From assembly GCF_048020265.1 (NCBI RefSeq), contig NZ_CP171843.1, positions 2,480,001 through 2,544,000 of the forward strand: 64,000 bases of DNA. Reading direction: 5' to 3'. The translations under genes were made by a program, and so were the position numbers. Origin of the DNA: Limnohabitans_A sp048020265 (GTDB lineage: Bacteria > Pseudomonadota > Gammaproteobacteria > Burkholderiales > Burkholderiaceae_C). Of this stretch, positions 33,335-43,059 are shown piece after piece. Within the stretch, counting starts at the first letter, position 1, and the number at the start of each line of letters is the position of its first letter. The notes beneath the pieces are model-generated. The model had not been told where the DNA came from and did no database searches. It saw nothing but the letters and a program-made list of their open reading frames with translations.

Positions 33335-34438
33335 ATGTCCGCACCCCGATTTCATGACCTCCCGATCGCACGCATCTGCCCCGAAGCGGCTGGTGCCGTG
33401 GCGATCACGCTGAACGTGCCTGCCGATCTGCGCAGCAGCTTCGACTTCCAGCCGGGCCAGTTCCTGACCTTGCGTGCCGACATCGCAGGCGCTGACGTGC
33501 GCCGCAGCTACTCCATCAGCTCGGCCCGCAGCCAACTGCAAAAGAACGGCGTGCTCGAAGTGGGCATCCGCCCTGTCGAAGGCGGTGTGTTCTCCAACTG
33601 GGCGGCGACACAACTCAAAGCAGGCGACACCTTGCGCGTGATGCCGCCCGACGGCCGCTTTGTGGTGCAGCGCCCCCGAGCGATTCACCGTGTGGGCTTT
33701 GCGGCAGGCTCGGGCATCACGCCCATCCTGTCCATCCTGGCCAGCACCCTGGAAGAGCAACCCGAGAGCAAATTCACCTTGGTCTACGGTAACCGCCGCA
33801 TGGACAGCGTGATGTTCAACGAAGCCTTGCAAGACCTGAAGGACCGCTACCCGGACCGCTTCACGCTGATCCACGTCCTCTCGCGCCAGGCGCAGGAAGT
33901 CCCCCTGCTCGAAGGCCGCATTGACGCGGCCAAAGTCCAAGCCATCATCGACGCCTTCTTGCCCGTGGGCAGCATGGACGAGGTGTTCGTGTGCGGGCCC
34001 GAGGCCATGATCGAAGCAACCGAGCAAGCGCTTTTGGCAGCTGGCGTCAAACCCGAGCGCATCCGCACCGAACGCTTCAGCTCGCCCACGCTCGATGCGC
34101 TGACGCCTGAAGCCCGCGCCCAAGCCGTGCTGGGTCAACCCGCCACACGCGAGCAAGGCGAAGTACAGCTCACCGTGGTGCTGGACGGCAAGCCTTACAA
34201 CATGCCAATGAACCGCAACGAGAAAATCCTCGACATCGCCTTGTCGCTGGGTCTGGACCTGCCCTATTCATGCAAAGCCGGCGTGTGCTGCACCTGCCGC
34301 TGCAAGGTCATGCAAGGCACGACCGAGATGGAGAAGAACTTCACCCTCGAAAAGCCCGAAGTCGAACAAGGCTTCATCTTGTCCTGCCAGGCCCGCCCTA
34401 CCAGCGAACGTGTGGTGATCAGTTTCGACGAACGCTGA
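33335..34438 (+). CDS. paaE: Phenylacetyl-CoA epoxidase reductase subunit PaaE
   Basis: A 367-residue NADPH-dependent reductase. It has an FAD domain (RRSYSISSARSQ), an NAD(P)-binding domain (GFAAGSGITPILSIL and VFVCGPEAMIE) and a C-terminal 2Fe-2S plant-type ferredoxin domain with cysteines in YSCKAGVCCTCRCKV and LSCQARP. It passes electrons to PaaAC. It is the last gene before a strong terminator; paaK, paaG, paaZ and others must lie elsewhere. Confidence 0.96.
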   Translation: MSAPRFHDLPIARICPEAAGAVAITLNVPADLRSSFDFQPGQFLTLRADIAGADVRRSYSISSARSQLQKNGVLEVGIRPVEGGVFSNWAATQLKAGDTLRVMPPDGRFVVQRPRAIHRVGFAAGSGITPILSILASTLEEQPESKFTLVYGNRRMDSVMFNEALQDLKDRYPDRFTLIHVLSRQAQEVPLLEGRIDAAKVQAIIDAFLPVGSMDEVFVCGPEAMIEATEQALLAAGVKPERIRTERFSSPTLDALTPEARAQAVLGQPATREQGEVQLTVVLDGKPYNMPMNRNEKILDIALSLGLDLPYSCKAGVCCTCRCKVMQGTTEMEKNFTLEKPEVEQGFILSCQARPTSERVVISFDER

Positions 34439-34458
34439 CCCGCTGCGCAAAGCACCCG

Positions 34459-34493
34459 ATGAAAAACGCCCTGCAGTGCAGGGCGTTTTTCAT
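34459..34493. terminator. Bidirectional terminator between paaE and ompW
   Basis: A 16-bp perfect stem (arms from ATGAAAAACGCCCTGC) with a 3-base loop AGT. The A-run on the left and T-run on the right let it serve both paaE (plus) and the convergent ompW-like gene (minus). Confidence 0.9.
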
Positions 34494-34509
34494 GGCGGGT
34501 GCCCGCACA

Positions 34510-35109
34510 TCAGAAGCGATAACCCAAACCCACGCCCACCAACAGCGGATCGAGCTTCAAGGTACCCTGGTTGGCACCATCGACAAACACATTGGAGCGG
34601 ATGTACACCTTCTTGACATCGAAGTTCAGTGACCAGTTTTTGTCCAATGGAATGTCCATGCCCACCTGCAGCGCGCCACCCCAGCTGTCGTCTTCCAGGT
34701 CGGCGGTCCCTCCGAGCAAGTTGACGCTGGTGATGCGGGTGTAATTGACGCCCGCACCGACATAAGGCTTATAGCCACCCAGACCGGTGAAGTGGTACTG
34801 CAGCAGGAAACTCGGCGGCAAGTGCTTGAAAGTGCCAATCGACGCGCCCCCCAGTGAAACAGTTTGCTTTTGGGGGCTCGTTAAGACCAGCTCCGCCGCA
34901 ATGTTCGGGGTGAAGAAATAGCTGACATCCACTTCCGGAATGGTTTTGTTGTTGACCGACAAGCCCAAGCCCGTGCCATCTTTGTTGGCCATATCGAGGT
35001 GCACAGCCCGAGCGCGCACCATCCAGGGGCCTTCACCCGAGGCTTGCGCCATGGCGGCAGTGACGGAGCCCGCAGCCAGCAAGGCTGCAACGATGGTTTG
35101 TTTTTTCAT
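34510..35109 (-). CDS. ompW: OmpW family outer membrane protein
   Basis: A 199-residue beta-barrel porin. The signal peptide MKKQTIVAALLAAGSVTAAM is cleaved near AQA. The mature part has WMVRARAVHLDMANKDG, PEVDVSYFFTPNIAAEL and YKPYVGAGVNYTRI, and ends in the outer-membrane signal GLGYRF with the terminal Phe recognised by BamA. OmpW proteins form narrow hydrophobic channels and are often FNR- or iron-regulated; a possible 7-bp palindrome (GATGGAT CAA ATCCATC, 35233-35249) lies upstream but does not match an FNR box. Confidence 0.92.
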   Translation of the reverse strand: MKKQTIVAALLAAGSVTAAMAQASGEGPWMVRARAVHLDMANKDGTGLGLSVNNKTIPEVDVSYFFTPNIAAELVLTSPQKQTVSLGGASIGTFKHLPPSFLLQYHFTGLGGYKPYVGAGVNYTRITSVNLLGGTADLEDDSWGGALQVGMDIPLDKNWSLNFDVKKVYIRSNVFVDGANQGTLKLDPLLVGVGLGYRF

Positions 35110-35275
35110 GTTGACTTTCCTTATGAACGAAGAGCTTTTTGCTCAGTCCTATTGAAAGTCTCAACCACCTGCACGCGTTTGCGTTTCGTCAAATGCCCGC
35201 GCACTGCGGCCTGCAACGGCACCCGCACTTGTGATGGATCAAATCCATCCAAGCGCCTTCACCGTTCGGTGCGTT

Positions 35276-36106
35276 TCACAACCGACGCCAGATCTCCGTT
35301 GTGGCAGCACTCTGGTTCATCGTGTAGAAATGGATGGCAGGTACACCACCGTTGATGAGTTGCTCGCACAGGTCAGACACAACATCCAGACCGAATGCCT
35401 TGATGGACTCGATGTCGTCGCCAAACCCTTGCAGACGCAGCCTGATCCAGCGCGGAATTTCGGCGCCACACGCATCCGAAAAACGCAGCAACTGTGCGGA
35501 ACTGGTGATGGGCATGATGCCCGGCACGATGGGCACATCCACCCCCAGTTTGTAGGCGTCGTCCACAAAGCGGAAGTAGGCATCGCTGTTGTAGAAATAT
35601 TGCGTGATGGCCGAATTGGCGCCCGCCTTCACTTTGGTGGCAAAGGCCTGCAAGTCGGCTTCGGGCGACTTGGCCTGAGGATGAATTTCTGGGTAAGCCG
35701 CCACTTCGATGTGGAAATCGTTACCGGTCTCGGCGCGGATGAAGCTCACCAGGTCGCTGGCGTAATGGAACTCGCCACCTGCGCCATAGCCGCTGGGCAA
35801 GTCGCCGCGCAAAGCGACCAAACGTTTGACACCCATGGCCTTGAGCGTGGCCAACTCGGCGCGCACCGAGGCCTTGGTGGCCCCAATGCACGAAAAGTGC
35901 GAGGCCGCGGCCACGCCTTCGCCCAAAATCGCGCCTACGGTGGCGAAGGTGCCCTCTTGGGTAGAGCCACCAGCGCCGTAGGTCACGGAGCAAAACTCAG
36001 GCTTCAAGGCGTACAGCTTCTCGCGCACGCCACGCAGTTTTTCGGCCCCTTCAGGCGTTTTGGGTGGGAAAAATTCCAAACTGATGGGCAGTTTCAAACC
36101 AGACAT
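35276..36106 (-). CDS. metF: 5,10-methylenetetrahydrofolate reductase
   Basis: A 276-residue FAD enzyme. It has ISLEFFPPKTPEG with the catalytic Glu, SVTYGAGGSTQEGT, HFSCIGATKASV and LVALRGDLPSG as the FAD-binding blocks, and PGIMPITSSAQL. It makes 5-methyl-THF for methionine synthesis. The ATG at 36106 follows a GTG. It is the third gene of an ahcY-tlyA-metF run on the minus strand, linking folate C1 units with SAH recycling. Its RNA may be controlled by the SAH riboswitch if the genes are cotranscribed. Confidence 0.95.
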   Translation of the reverse strand: MSGLKLPISLEFFPPKTPEGAEKLRGVREKLYALKPEFCSVTYGAGGSTQEGTFATVGAILGEGVAAASHFSCIGATKASVRAELATLKAMGVKRLVALRGDLPSGYGAGGEFHYASDLVSFIRAETGNDFHIEVAAYPEIHPQAKSPEADLQAFATKVKAGANSAITQYFYNSDAYFRFVDDAYKLGVDVPIVPGIMPITSSAQLLRFSDACGAEIPRWIRLRLQGFGDDIESIKAFGLDVVSDLCEQLINGGVPAIHFYTMNQSAATTEIWRRL

Positions 36107-36124
36107 CACAACACCTTCAAAGAT

Positions 36125-36973
36125 TCAATCGTCGTTGGCCTTGGCATAAGCCTTGGCGGCCAGATCGGCCTCGTGGGCTGCACGCGCTTTTTCACGCGCG
36201 GGCAACACGGCCGCTGGGTCAGGCCAACAGGCCTGCACAAAAAATTCACGGTTGCCGTCGCCGCCTTCGATCGGGCTGCTCAACCAATCGGTGACCTTCA
36301 TGCCCAATTCGGTCAATGCCGTGCGCAGGCGGTTTTCGATGAATGGGAAATGCGTGTCGTCTTTGACGATGCCGCCCTTGCCCACCTGGCCCGGTTGCAG
36401 CTCGAACTGGGGTTTGACCAGCATGAGCAACTGCCCCGTGGGTTTGAGCAAATGCACCACGCCTGGTAAGACCAAGGTGAGCGAGATGAAGGACACATCG
36501 CCCACCATCAGGTCAAAACCTTCGATGGCATCGGGAATGCGTTCGTCACCGGGCTCCAGCTCACGAGCGTTCACGCCTTCGATGCAAACCACACGCTCGT
36601 CACCCTGGATGCGCGGATGCACCTGGGCATGGCCCACGTCGATGCCCACGACCTCGGCTGCGCCGTGCTGCAGCAAACAATCGGTGAAACCGCCCGTGCT
36701 TTGGCCCACATCGAGGCAGCGCAAACCGTCCACCTGCACGCCCGTGGCCTTCAAGGCCCCTTCGAGCTTCAAACCACCGCGTGAGACGTAGCGCGACTCG
36801 GCATCGTCGAGCAGCTGCAAGGCAGCGCTCTCGGGCACCTCATCGCGGTTTTTGACGATGGCACGCCAAGTCCCGTCGGGCTGCTGCCACTGCACGCCCC
36901 CGGCAATCAGTCGCTGAGCCTGGGAGCGAGAAGCGGCCAGGCCGCGCTCGACGAGAAGTTGGTCAATGCGCAT
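36125..36973 (-). CDS. tlyA: TlyA family rRNA methyltransferase
   Basis: A 282-residue protein. An N-terminal S4 RNA-binding domain (MRIDQLLVERGLAASRSQAQ) is followed by an FtsJ-like Rossmann domain with LDVGQSTGGFTDCLLQHGA (SAM site) and DLMVGDVSFISL. Actinobacterial TlyA methylates 16S and 23S rRNA 2'-O-ribose; proteobacterial members are usually assigned similar roles without proof. It starts 9 bp downstream of ahcY, so the SAM-dependent enzyme sits next to the gene that removes its product SAH. Confidence 0.9.
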   Translation of the reverse strand: MRIDQLLVERGLAASRSQAQRLIAGGVQWQQPDGTWRAIVKNRDEVPESAALQLLDDAESRYVSRGGLKLEGALKATGVQVDGLRCLDVGQSTGGFTDCLLQHGAAEVVGIDVGHAQVHPRIQGDERVVCIEGVNARELEPGDERIPDAIEGFDLMVGDVSFISLTLVLPGVVHLLKPTGQLLMLVKPQFELQPGQVGKGGIVKDDTHFPFIENRLRTALTELGMKVTDWLSSPIEGGDGNREFFVQACWPDPAAVLPAREKARAAHEADLAAKAYAKANDD

Positions 36974-36982
36974 GCGTGGTTT

Positions 36983-38416
<1,434 letters not shown>

Positions 38417-38500
38417 GAGAAAAGCTCCAAGCAATGTGAATGAACCACACGCATGGATTGCACTGAATGGAAATTACAGGCTCACCGCACGTCGTGTGGA

Positions 38501-38587
38501 TGAGCGTCGTTGCTGTTGAAGTGTTCCGAGCCTCACGCCCCGCTGCCGACTTGTCAAAAAGCCAGGGGACGTTGCAACGCTCCTCGG
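38501..38587 (-). promoter_or_regulatory. SAH riboswitch in the ahcY leader
   Basis: On the minus strand the leader reads CCGAGGAGCGTTGCAAC (from 38587), then AGGCTCGG (near 38533-38526), then AACGACGCTCA to 38501. These match the conserved P1 and pseudoknot strands of the SAH riboswitch: CCGAG pairs with CTCGG and GAGCGTTG with CAACGACGCTC. The class is known upstream of ahcY in Beta- and Gammaproteobacteria and turns expression on when SAH accumulates. A TAGAAT -10-like box is at 38601-38596, so transcription would begin just before the aptamer. About 84 nt separate the aptamer from the ATG. Confidence 0.9.
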
Positions 38588-38705
38588 AATGCTGAATTCT
38601 ATCGCAGTCTTTTTAACGCAGCCCATCTTTGACCGCAAGACAGCCTTCTGGGCAGGGTTGATGCACGGGCATTTGCTAGACTGACTTCATGCTTTTGAAC
38701 CCAAT

Positions 38706-39683
38706 ATGCCCGTGCCTCCTCTGATGCCACTGATTTCCGACCACTGGCATTTGTGGTCGGTGGCTGCCGTGATCGGCCTCATTGCGCTGGATTACGCACG
38801 TCGCTTCATTGGCCCCGCACTGAAGCTCAAAACCAGCTTGCACCGCGTCCAGGCACAGCTCATCCGCCTCATCGCGCAAAGCCCCTCGCAGTCCATCGAT
38901 TTGGCCCTGCTGAAAAACGACGTGATGACATCCCCGCCGCTGCAGCATGCTTGGCAACAATATGCCAGCACGCTCCAACCTCAATGGCAAGCCGCCGATG
39001 CGGGGCCGCTGAGCGCGGCGCGACAGCGGCTCAGCCAATTGTCCCGGGTCTTTTTCGAACACATGGGAAAGGCCTCTGGCGGCGGTCGCCTGGACTTGTC
39101 CAACATCGAACACCTGGCCCAAAACGACCCCCAACTGGCCCAAGTCTGGCGTGAATACAGCCAAGCCCTTGAATCATTGCAGCAACTCGAATCGTCGGCA
39201 GCCACCACGGCCGGCAAATGGCAAGCCAGCAGCCACGCCGACTTGTACTTCACCGAGCAAGCTTTGGTCGACACGCCTTTGCAGTCGAACTTCTACAAAC
39301 ACATTCCGGGCATCCTGACCGGCGTGGGCATCATTGGCACCTTCACGGGCTTGATCGCCGGGTTGATCGGTTTTGACGTGTCCAACCCCGATCGGGTTCA
39401 GGCCGAGCTGAGCCAATTGGTGCAGACCGTGGGCCACGCCTTTTTGGTGTCGGCCCTGGCCATCACCTTGGCCATGGTGTTCACTTGGATCGAAAAGTCG
39501 GTCCTGACTGGCCGCTACCGCCAAGTCGAAGAGTTGCAGCAAGCGCTCGACACCTTGTTCACCCCCCAAGGTGGCAGCCAATCGCTGGAACGCTTGACGC
39601 TGGCGACCGAAATGCAAGCCGCGCTGTCCTACAAAATCTTGAATCAGCTGCAGGCTTCTGCCGCCGGTTCACTGCAGCGCTGA
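38706..39683 (+). CDS. ZorA-like MotA/ExbB/TolQ-type stator subunit
   Basis: A 325-residue inner membrane protein with three predicted helices: about 8-33 (SDHWHLWSVAAVIGLIALDY), 199-222 (IPGILTGVGIIGTFTGLIAG) and 240-265 (VGHAFLVSALAITLAMVFTW). The helix 2-3 region with GTFTGLI matches the MotA_ExbB fold. A soluble stretch of about 165 residues lies between helices 1 and 2. Zorya ZorA proteins have this architecture plus a long C-terminal coiled-coil tail; here only about 60 residues follow helix 3, so the tail is short or missing. A TGC-TAGACT extended -10 (38674-38682) precedes it. zorB-like follows 7 bp later. Function is unknown; a TolQ-like role is the alternative. Confidence 0.72.
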   Translation: MPVPPLMPLISDHWHLWSVAAVIGLIALDYARRFIGPALKLKTSLHRVQAQLIRLIAQSPSQSIDLALLKNDVMTSPPLQHAWQQYASTLQPQWQAADAGPLSAARQRLSQLSRVFFEHMGKASGGGRLDLSNIEHLAQNDPQLAQVWREYSQALESLQQLESSAATTAGKWQASSHADLYFTEQALVDTPLQSNFYKHIPGILTGVGIIGTFTGLIAGLIGFDVSNPDRVQAELSQLVQTVGHAFLVSALAITLAMVFTWIEKSVLTGRYRQVEELQQALDTLFTPQGGSQSLERLTLATEMQAALSYKILNQLQASAAGSLQR

Positions 39684-39690
39684 CCCTCTG

Positions 39691-40440
39691 ATGCTCGGCT
39701 CCAGAAGAAGGCCTTTCAAAAGGCACCGCGACGAGGCCGAAAAACCTTTCTGGATCTCGTTCTCTGACCTCATGACCGCGTTGATGGTGCTGTTTTTGGT
39801 CGCCATGGCGGTCGCCCTGCTCAGCGTCACCCAAGGCTTACGCAAGATGGACGAAGGCCGGGCCCAGCGCGACACCGCGATTTCAACTTGCCTGGACGGT
39901 ATTCGTCACATCACCCAACAAAACCCCTCCCCCGGCGTGAAACTGCGCGGCCAAACATTGGAACTCGGTGCGCTGGCAGAATTCCCCAAAGACAGCAACG
40001 AACTCGACGCCCAGCGTGCAGGCTACCTGCGCAGCTTTGTCCCCCGCATGCTGCAAATCGCCCGCACACCCGAATGTCAGAACTGGCTCAAACGGTTTGT
40101 GTTGGAAGGCTACGCCAGCCCCGAGGGCTCGTACTTGTACAACCTCAACCTGAGTCTGGAACGCTCTCAACGCGTGCTGTGCGTGCTGCTGGACAACAAA
40201 GCACCCGATGCCCCCAGCCCAGAAGACCGCCAAGCGGTCCGTGAGCTGTTTTTTGTCGGCGGCTCCTCCTTCAACTCGGCCATCCTGAACCAACCCGAGA
40301 AAAGCCGCCGGGTGGAGCTGCGACTGGAATTCAAAGAACTGCGCCCCCGCTGCGAAGCCGGCACGCCAGACTGCTCGCCCGAGGAGATGCAACCCCTGCC
40401 TTGGGACGATGACACCCAATGCCCCGTGGCCAGACGCTGA
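39691..40440 (+). CDS. ZorB-like MotB/OmpA-type stator subunit
   Basis: A 249-residue protein with a basic N-terminal tail, the motif EKPFWISFSDLMTALMVLFL at about 17-36, one membrane helix, and a periplasmic OmpA-like domain (VLEGYASPEGSYLYNLNLSL and RSQRVLCVLLDNK, about 150-175) that should hold peptidoglycan. Asp26 in SFSDLM corresponds to the proton-carrying Asp of MotB/ZorB. FWISFSDLMTALM is characteristic of the ZorB group of MotB homologues. It probably forms a proton-driven complex with the upstream protein. No zorC, zorD, zorE or other Zorya effector is next to it; prfC follows. Confidence 0.74.
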   Translation: MLGSRRRPFKRHRDEAEKPFWISFSDLMTALMVLFLVAMAVALLSVTQGLRKMDEGRAQRDTAISTCLDGIRHITQQNPSPGVKLRGQTLELGALAEFPKDSNELDAQRAGYLRSFVPRMLQIARTPECQNWLKRFVLEGYASPEGSYLYNLNLSLERSQRVLCVLLDNKAPDAPSPEDRQAVRELFFVGGSSFNSAILNQPEKSRRVELRLEFKELRPRCEAGTPDCSPEEMQPLPWDDDTQCPVARR

Positions 40441-40575
40441 GCACACATCCAGCAGGACCGACCAGCGCCAAGCCCAGGGCGCACCTGGCCCGGTAAAATC
40501 CACCCTTTCGCCAGCCCGCCCGGGCCTGGCCACCACGGCGGCAATGAGCCGGCCGCACGACCTTCAGGACCCCTT

Positions 40576-42204
40576 GTGACCTACGCCAACGAGACCCGGC
40601 GCCGCCGGACCTTTGCCATCATTTCCCACCCGGATGCGGGTAAAACCACGCTGACCGAGAAACTGCTGCTGTTTTCGGGCGCGATCCAGATCGCCGGTTC
40701 GGTCAAGGCCCGCAAGGCCTCGCGTCATGCGACGTCTGACTGGATGGAAATCGAAAAGCAGCGCGGCATCTCGGTGGCTTCATCCGTGATGCAGATGCTG
40801 TACCGCGACCACGTCATCAACCTGCTCGACACGCCCGGCCACAAAGACTTCTCTGAAGACACCTACCGCGTGCTCACCGCTGTGGACTCGGCGCTCATGG
40901 TCATTGACGCCGCCAACGGTGTGGAAGCGCAGACCCGCCGCCTGATCGAGGTCTGCCGTCAGCGCGACACGCCCATCATCACCTTCGTCAACAAGATGGA
41001 CCGCGAAGTGCGCGACCCGCTCGACATCCTCGACGAGGTCGAGCGCGAACTGGGCATGCCCTGCGTGCCCATGACTTGGCCTGTGGGCCAGGGCAAGAGC
41101 TTTGGCGGCATCGTCAACCTGCGTACGCAGGCCATGACAGTGTTCGACTCCGGCAGCGAACGCCTGCCGCAAGACTTTGAGACCATCCCGCTGACCGAAC
41201 AGGCCCAGCTGGCCGAGCGCTTTGGCCTAGAGTGGCAAGCCGCCATGGACAGCATGGAATTAGCCACCGGCGCATCACCCGCCTTCGACCAAGCCGCATT
41301 CTTGGCAGGCAAGCAAACGCCTGTGTTCTTTGGCTCCGGCGTGAACAACTTCGGTGTGATGGAAGTGCTGGACGCCTTGGTCGACCTGGCCCCCGCGCCC
41401 AAGCCCCGCACCAGCAACCTGATCGTCAACAAGCAGCCCGTGGTCAAAGAAATCCAACCCGAAGACAGCGCGTTCTCGGGCGTGGTGTTCAAGGTGCAGG
41501 CCAACATGGATGCCAACCACCGCGATCGCATTGCGTTTGTGCGCATGGCCTCGGGCAAATACACACCCGGCATGAAACTCAAGGTGCAGCGCACCGGCAA
41601 AGAGTTACGTCCCACCAGCGTGGTGACCTTCCTCTCGCAACGGCGTGAAGCGGTCGATGAAGCCTACGCGGGCGACATCATCGGCTTCACCACCCACGGC
41701 GGCGTGCAGCTGGGCGACACCATCACCGACGGAGCCAACCTGCAATTCACTGGCCTGCCTTTCTTCGCGCCCGAACTCTTCATGACCGTGATCCTGAAGA
41801 ACCCGCTGCGCACCAAGCAACTGCAAACCGGCCTCGATCAACTCGGCGAAGAAGGCGCGATCCAGGTCTTCAAACCCGAAATCGGCGGCCCCATGCTACT
41901 GGGCGCGGTGGGCCAGCTGCAGTTTGAAGTGGTGCAACACCGCCTCAAAGCCGAGTACGACTGCGACGTGCGATTGGAAGGCTGCCAGTACACCGGCGCC
42001 CGCTGGATCACCGCCGACACCCCGGCCGAGCTGCGCGAGTTCACCAACGCCTACCCGCAACGCATGTCGCTGGATGCGGCGGGCACCTTGGCGTATTTGT
42101 GCACCAGCCCCTACGACGTACGGCTGGCGCAAGAGCGCTTTCCCAAAATCCACTTCCACCCGCTGCGCGAGCATGCAGGCCTGGCGCTGGGCAGCGCAGG
42201 CTGA
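40576..42204 (+). CDS. prfC: Peptide chain release factor 3
   Basis: A 542-residue translational GTPase that recycles RF1/RF2. G1 is SHPDAGKTTLTEKL, G3 DTPGHKDFSEDTYR and G4 NKMDRE; the N-terminal RRRRTFAII and the insertion domain match RF3. GTG at 40576 is the start, with AGGA about 8 bases upstream (CAGGACCCCTTGTG); E. coli RF3 is 529 residues. A TAAAAT -10-like box lies at 40494-40499. Confidence 0.95.
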   Translation: MTYANETRRRRTFAIISHPDAGKTTLTEKLLLFSGAIQIAGSVKARKASRHATSDWMEIEKQRGISVASSVMQMLYRDHVINLLDTPGHKDFSEDTYRVLTAVDSALMVIDAANGVEAQTRRLIEVCRQRDTPIITFVNKMDREVRDPLDILDEVERELGMPCVPMTWPVGQGKSFGGIVNLRTQAMTVFDSGSERLPQDFETIPLTEQAQLAERFGLEWQAAMDSMELATGASPAFDQAAFLAGKQTPVFFGSGVNNFGVMEVLDALVDLAPAPKPRTSNLIVNKQPVVKEIQPEDSAFSGVVFKVQANMDANHRDRIAFVRMASGKYTPGMKLKVQRTGKELRPTSVVTFLSQRREAVDEAYAGDIIGFTTHGGVQLGDTITDGANLQFTGLPFFAPELFMTVILKNPLRTKQLQTGLDQLGEEGAIQVFKPEIGGPMLLGAVGQLQFEVVQHRLKAEYDCDVRLEGCQYTGARWITADTPAELREFTNAYPQRMSLDAAGTLAYLCTSPYDVRLAQERFPKIHFHPLREHAGLALGSAG

Positions 42205-42212
42205 CCACCGAC

Positions 42213-42995
42213 ATGCAGCTGCTGCGCCACTGGTCGCCCGGCCACATCGTCGGCGTCTTCACCGACATCGACGACACGCTGACCACCGAAGGAGCCATCA
42301 CGCCTGATGCCTTGCAAGCAATTGCTGATCTGAAAACGGCTGGCCTGCATGTGGTGCCGATCACCGGGCGGCCTGTGGGCTGGAGCGAGCCGTTTGCGGC
42401 CAGCTGGCCGGTGGACGCGATCGTGGCCGAAAACGGCGCAGTGGGACTGCAGCATACATACGCACAGGGCTTGCGCAAGCTGTACCAACAAGACGCTGTC
42501 ACACGCAGCGCCAACTTGGCCCGCATGCAAAACGTGCTCAGCCTGATCGAGCGCAACGTGAACGGCGCCGAGCGATCGCAAGACAACGCAGGCCGGGAAA
42601 CCGACATCGCCATTGACCACAGCGAGTTCACGCATCTGCCACAACACGCCATCGACGAAGTGGTGCGCATGATGCAAGCCGCAGGCATGACCGCCACCGT
42701 CAGTAGCATCCACATCAACGGCTGGTTTGGCACCCACAGCAAACTCACTGGCGCCCGCTGGATCGTGCGCGAGCTGTGGGGCCGCGATCTGAACGCCGAA
42801 ATCGACCGCTGGGTTTATGTGGGAGACTCCACCAATGATCAGGTGATGTTTGAACACTTTCCGCACAGCGTGGGCGTGGCCAATATCCGACGCTTTGAGT
42901 CGCAACTGACCCACCCACCGCGCTACATCACTCAAGCCGAGCGGGGCGCCGGCTTTGCCGAGCTGGCCAGCCACCTGCTGAGCTGTCTGCGCTGA
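42213..42995 (+). CDS. HAD-IIB family hydrolase (sugar/glycerate phosphatase type)
   Basis: A 260-residue cytoplasmic phosphatase. HAD motif I is FTDIDDTLTTEG, motif II is ITGRPVGW, and motif III/IV are HSKLTGARW and VYVGDSTNDQVMFEHF. The cap type and layout place it with sucrose-6-phosphate, trehalose-6-phosphate or mannosyl-3-phosphoglycerate phosphatases. The substrate is not determined. The ATG at 42213 is taken; the frame upstream overlaps prfC. It starts 8 bp after prfC and may be translationally linked. Confidence 0.85.
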   Translation: MQLLRHWSPGHIVGVFTDIDDTLTTEGAITPDALQAIADLKTAGLHVVPITGRPVGWSEPFAASWPVDAIVAENGAVGLQHTYAQGLRKLYQQDAVTRSANLARMQNVLSLIERNVNGAERSQDNAGRETDIAIDHSEFTHLPQHAIDEVVRMMQAAGMTATVSSIHINGWFGTHSKLTGARWIVRELWGRDLNAEIDRWVYVGDSTNDQVMFEHFPHSVGVANIRRFESQLTHPPRYITQAERGAGFAELASHLLSCLR

Positions 42996-43059
42996 AACTC
43001 CGTTTAACCTTCTGCGTGGCCACCTGCGCGATACCTACACACACCGATTGGACCCGCGC

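Noticed and set aside
35233..35249. FNR box upstream of ompW
   Set aside because: The 7-bp palindrome GATGGAT CAA ATCCATC does not match TTGAT-N4-ATCAA, so no FNR site is claimed.
38706..40440. A complete Zorya defence system
   Set aside because: Only ZorA- and ZorB-like proteins are present. No ZorC, ZorD, ZorE or nuclease-type gene lies on either side, so it is reported as an orphan pair.
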